Of a DNA stretch of 34,415 bases, positions 31,943 through 34,415 are shown piece by piece. Source of the stretch: an uncultured Veillonellaceae bacterium (GTDB lineage: Bacteria; Bacillota; Negativicutes; Veillonellales; Megasphaeraceae); NCBI GenBank assembly GCA_900546795.1, contig UREG01000012.1, forward strand, positions 1 through 34,415, given 5' to 3'. The notes beneath the pieces are model-generated. The model saw only the letters and a list, made by a program, of their open reading frames with translations. It made no database searches and was not told the origin of the DNA. The stretch's first letter is position 1. Each line of letters opens with the position of its first letter. The position numbers were made by a program, and so were the translations under genes.

Positions 31943-34177
31943 GTGGCGATTATTCGGAAAATCGTGTTAACAGAAAAAGAAAATAAGAAAAAGGAAAAAG
32001 TAACGATCGTAAGAAAAGGAACGATCCCGGAAGCGAAAGTTACTCGGAAGAGAAAAGCTAAACCTAAAGATCCAAAAACTTTGGTTATTGTGGAATCACC
32101 AGCAAAAGCAAAAACAATAGAAAAGTTTCTTGGAAATGAATACCGAGTCATGGCTAGCCGAGGACACCTGCGGGATTTGCCGAAGAATCAGCTGGGTGTA
32201 GTGATAGAAGAAAAATTCAGACCTAAATACATTAATTTGTACGATAAAAAAGAATTGATAGAAGAGCTGCTGGATGCGCGGGACGAGGCAAAAGACGTCC
32301 TGCTGGCGACGGACCCTGATAGAGAAGGGGAAGCGATTTCTTGGCACTTGGCGCATTTATTAGATATTAGACCGAGAAAAAAATGCCGGATCATGTTTCA
32401 TGAAATTACGGAAAAAGCAGTTACAGCAGCGGTTGAGAGTCCTCAGCAAATAGATATCAAGAAAGTAAATGCACAGCAGGCCCGGCGGGTATTGGACCGA
32501 ATCGTAGGGTATAAGCTAAGTCCGCTTTTATGGAAAAAGCTCTTTAAAGGATTATCGGCGGGGCGTGTGCAGTCTGTTGCTGTATTGCTGATTTGTGAAC
32601 GAGAAGAAGAAATTAAAGCGTTCATTCCGGAAGAGTATTGGACGATTGAGAGCCGGTATAAAACAAGTGACGGTACCGTGCTCGAAACAGAACTGGCCTT
32701 AAAAAATAATGAAAAAATAGAAATACGAAATGAAGAAGAAGCTGCGAAAATTGTAAGCGATTTGCAGCAGGCAGAAGCGAAAGTCGATAAAATCCAAACG
32801 CGGCGGCAAAAACGCCGGCCGCAAGCGCCTTTTACAACGAGTACCATGCAGCAGGATGGGGTTAATAAGCTGAATTTTGGTGCAAAAAAAATCATGATGC
32901 TTGCGCAGCAGCTGTATGAAGGGCTAGAATTAGGCGAATATGGGCATGTTGGTCTGATTACTTATATGAGAACGGACTCTACCCGTATTTCTGAAGATAT
33001 GATCGGCGAAGTCCGGCGCTATATCGGCGAGCAATATGGAGAGGAATATGTTCCGGAAAAACCGAATGTATATGGAACGAAACAGACGAGCCAGGATGCT
33101 CATGAAGCGATACGGCCAACTAATTTAAACTTTTCTCCCAAAGAAGCGGCTCCTTATTTGACTAAGGATCAGCTGCGCCTGTATACGTTGATTTGGAATC
33201 GGTTTGTAGCCAGCCAAATGAATCCGGCGGAAATGGAAACGCTGTCTATATTAGTAAACAGCGGGGAATATACCTTGAAAGCGACAGGAACCAAAACAAT
33301 TTTTAAAGGCTTTTTGGAAGTCTATGAAGAGAGTGCGGATGCTGCAGCAAAAAAAGCGCCGGAACTTCCTCATATGGAAGAGGGAACGATACTGAAAAAT
33401 GTGCAGGCAGACTCTCTGCAGCACTTTACGCAGCCGCCTCCTAGATATACGGAAGCGACGCTGATTAAAACCCTGGAAGAGCAGGGGATCGGACGGCCAA
33501 GTACATATGCGCCGACCTTGGATACAATACAGAAGAGAAACTATGTACAGAAGGAAAATAAAAAATTTATTCCTACGGAATTGGGCAGCGTAATCGTTGA
33601 TTTGCTGAAGGAGTATTTCCCCAGAATTATTAATGTGAGCTTTACAGCACAGTTGGAAACGGAACTGGATGAAATAGAGGCCGGTGAGATTACCTACTAT
33701 CAGGTTTTAAAACATTTTTACAACGTATTTGAAAATGAGCTGAAAGTAGCCGAAGAGGAAATAGAAAAAATAAAAATTGACGATGAAGTTTCTGACGAAA
33801 TATGTGAAGTCTGCGGGGCTCCTATGGTATATAAACTTAGCCGTTACGGGCGGTTTTTGGCGTGCAGTAATTTCCCGGAATGCCGCAATACGAAAACGAT
33901 TGTAGAAAGCACCGGCATTATCTGTCCGAAGTGCAAGAGCGGAACATTGGTGAAGCGAAAAAGCAGCAAAGGGCGAGTATTTTATGGCTGCGATCGGTAT
34001 CCTGACTGTGATTTCTTGGTATGGAATACACCTACGAATGAAGTATGCCCAAAATGCGGCTCCATGATGGTGGAAAAGAAGAAACGTAGCGGGGAAACGA
34101 CGCTGATTTGCAGCAATGCAGACTGTGTAAAAAAGAAAGAGAAAAAAGAAGAAAAAAAGGAAGAAAAGCATGAATAG
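31943..34177 (+). CDS. topA: TopA, DNA topoisomerase I
   Basis: TopA relaxes negative supercoils. The 744-aa protein has a Toprim domain with catalytic Glu51 in LVIVESPAKAKTIEKFLG and DPDREGE (124-130). The cleavage Tyr341 is in GLITYMRTDSTR, and IGRPSTYAPTLDTIQ lies in the last core domain. Three C-terminal zinc ribbons follow, starting CEVCGAPM, CPKCKSGTL and CPKCGSMM, then a Lys/Glu-rich tail. Compared with most TopA proteins there is a basic N-terminal extension of about 43 residues. The start is GTG 31943, the only in-frame start that keeps the Toprim strand with a GAGGAG upstream, though 12 nt away. It overlaps trmFO by 8 nt. Confidence 0.96.
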   Translation: MAIIRKIVLTEKENKKKEKVTIVRKGTIPEAKVTRKRKAKPKDPKTLVIVESPAKAKTIEKFLGNEYRVMASRGHLRDLPKNQLGVVIEEKFRPKYINLYDKKELIEELLDARDEAKDVLLATDPDREGEAISWHLAHLLDIRPRKKCRIMFHEITEKAVTAAVESPQQIDIKKVNAQQARRVLDRIVGYKLSPLLWKKLFKGLSAGRVQSVAVLLICEREEEIKAFIPEEYWTIESRYKTSDGTVLETELALKNNEKIEIRNEEEAAKIVSDLQQAEAKVDKIQTRRQKRRPQAPFTTSTMQQDGVNKLNFGAKKIMMLAQQLYEGLELGEYGHVGLITYMRTDSTRISEDMIGEVRRYIGEQYGEEYVPEKPNVYGTKQTSQDAHEAIRPTNLNFSPKEAAPYLTKDQLRLYTLIWNRFVASQMNPAEMETLSILVNSGEYTLKATGTKTIFKGFLEVYEESADAAAKKAPELPHMEEGTILKNVQADSLQHFTQPPPRYTEATLIKTLEEQGIGRPSTYAPTLDTIQKRNYVQKENKKFIPTELGSVIVDLLKEYFPRIINVSFTAQLETELDEIEAGEITYYQVLKHFYNVFENELKVAEEEIEKIKIDDEVSDEICEVCGAPMVYKLSRYGRFLACSNFPECRNTKTIVESTGIICPKCKSGTLVKRKSSKGRVFYGCDRYPDCDFLVWNTPTNEVCPKCGSMMVEKKKRSGETTLICSNADCVKKKEKKEEKKEEKHE

Positions 34178-34415
34178 AAATAAAGTGATTGTTATTGGCG
34201 CTGGTTTAGCTGGGGCGGAAGCGGCCTGGCAGGCGGCGCAGAGAGGCGTTCAGGTCGAATTATATGAAATGCGGCCGGTGAAATCCAGTCCGGCGCATCA
34301 TACGGAAAAATTTGCTGAATTGGTATGCAGCAATTCACTGCGCGCCGCTAATATAGAAAATGCAGTGGGACTTTTGAAAGAAGAGATGCGGCGGTTAGGC
34401 TCGCTTATCATGGAG
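34170..34415 (+). CDS. trmFO: TrmFO, folate-dependent tRNA U54 methyltransferase (5' part only)
   Basis: TrmFO uses methylenetetrahydrofolate and FAD to make ribothymidine at position 54 of tRNA, the Gram-positive route. Eighty-two residues are visible before the window ends. They show the FAD-binding VIVIGAGLAGAEAAWQAAQRG, then VELYEMRPVKSSPAHHTEKFAELVCSNSLRA, the family's signature, and AVGLLKEEMRRLGSLI. The ATG lies inside the end of topA, with AAGGAAG as ribosome site. Gene order dprA-topA-trmFO is typical of Firmicutes, where xerC-hslVU-codY often follows. Confidence 0.95.
   Translation, partial: MNRNKVIVIGAGLAGAEAAWQAAQRGVQVELYEMRPVKSSPAHHTEKFAELVCSNSLRAANIENAVGLLKEEMRRLGSLIME

Noticed and set aside
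33707..34171. 154-codon minus-strand frame rich in Phe and Leu
   Set aside because: It is the complement of the Lys/Glu-rich topA 3' end, which always reads as a hydrophobic frame on the other strand.
1..34415. Mobile element, phage, defence system, CRISPR array or horizontally acquired island
   Set aside because: No transposase, integrase, repeat array, tRNA-flanked boundary or clear change in codon use was seen; gene content and order look like core chromosome.

Overview
The window is chromosomal DNA from a bacterium that combines Firmicutes-type housekeeping gene order with a full set of lipopolysaccharide (LPS) genes. That combination points to the class Negativicutes (diderm Firmicutes), most likely the Veillonellales/Selenomonadales side. 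Genus cannot be fixed from sequence reading alone. Almost every gene reads left to right, spacing is tight, ribosome binding sites are strong AGGAGG-like, and base composition looks moderate and even. I see no rRNA, tRNA, CRISPR array, insertion sequence, phage gene or broken gene.

Region 1 (1-16132) is an outer-membrane operon block. It starts inside fabZ and runs lpxA, (terminator plus new promoter), lpxI, lpxB, msbA, waaA, lpxK, kdsB, kdsA, kdsD, kdsC, lpxL, lptC, lptA, lptB and one LptF/LptG-family permease. Two less studied genes follow: a two-TM coiled-coil DUF3084 protein and a small YqgF/RuvX-like RNase H-fold protein. A strong intrinsic terminator closes the block. Together these genes make lipid A (LpxA, I, B, K, L), make CMP-Kdo (KdsD, A, C, B), attach Kdo (WaaA), flip the product (MsbA) and export it (Lpt proteins).

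Region 2 (16133-16750) is about 600 bp without a gene. It is AT-rich and holds a strong imperfect hairpin, a perfect 12-bp inverted repeat and two promoter/dyad combinations in front of the suf operon.

Region 3 (16751-21716) is the Fe-S assembly operon sufC-sufB-sufD-sufS-sufU. It ends at a bidirectional terminator shared with a convergent small BFD-like [2Fe-2S] protein gene (21699-21926, minus strand).

Region 4 (21987-28819) holds a HAD phosphatase, an NCS2 nucleobase permease with its own near-consensus promoter, an M16C metalloprotease, GluQ (glutamyl-queuosine tRNAAsp synthetase), a CoA-binding Rossmann protein and a thioredoxin.

Region 5 (28949-34415) is the Firmicutes run yraN-comM-dprA-topA-trmFO, with trmFO cut by the window end.

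Most of the window is well-known biology. I did not find a clear undescribed multi-gene system. The best leads are the DUF3084 protein and its translationally coupled YqgF-like neighbour at the end of the LPS-export operon, the structured spacer before suf, and a cysteine-rich tail on SufD.
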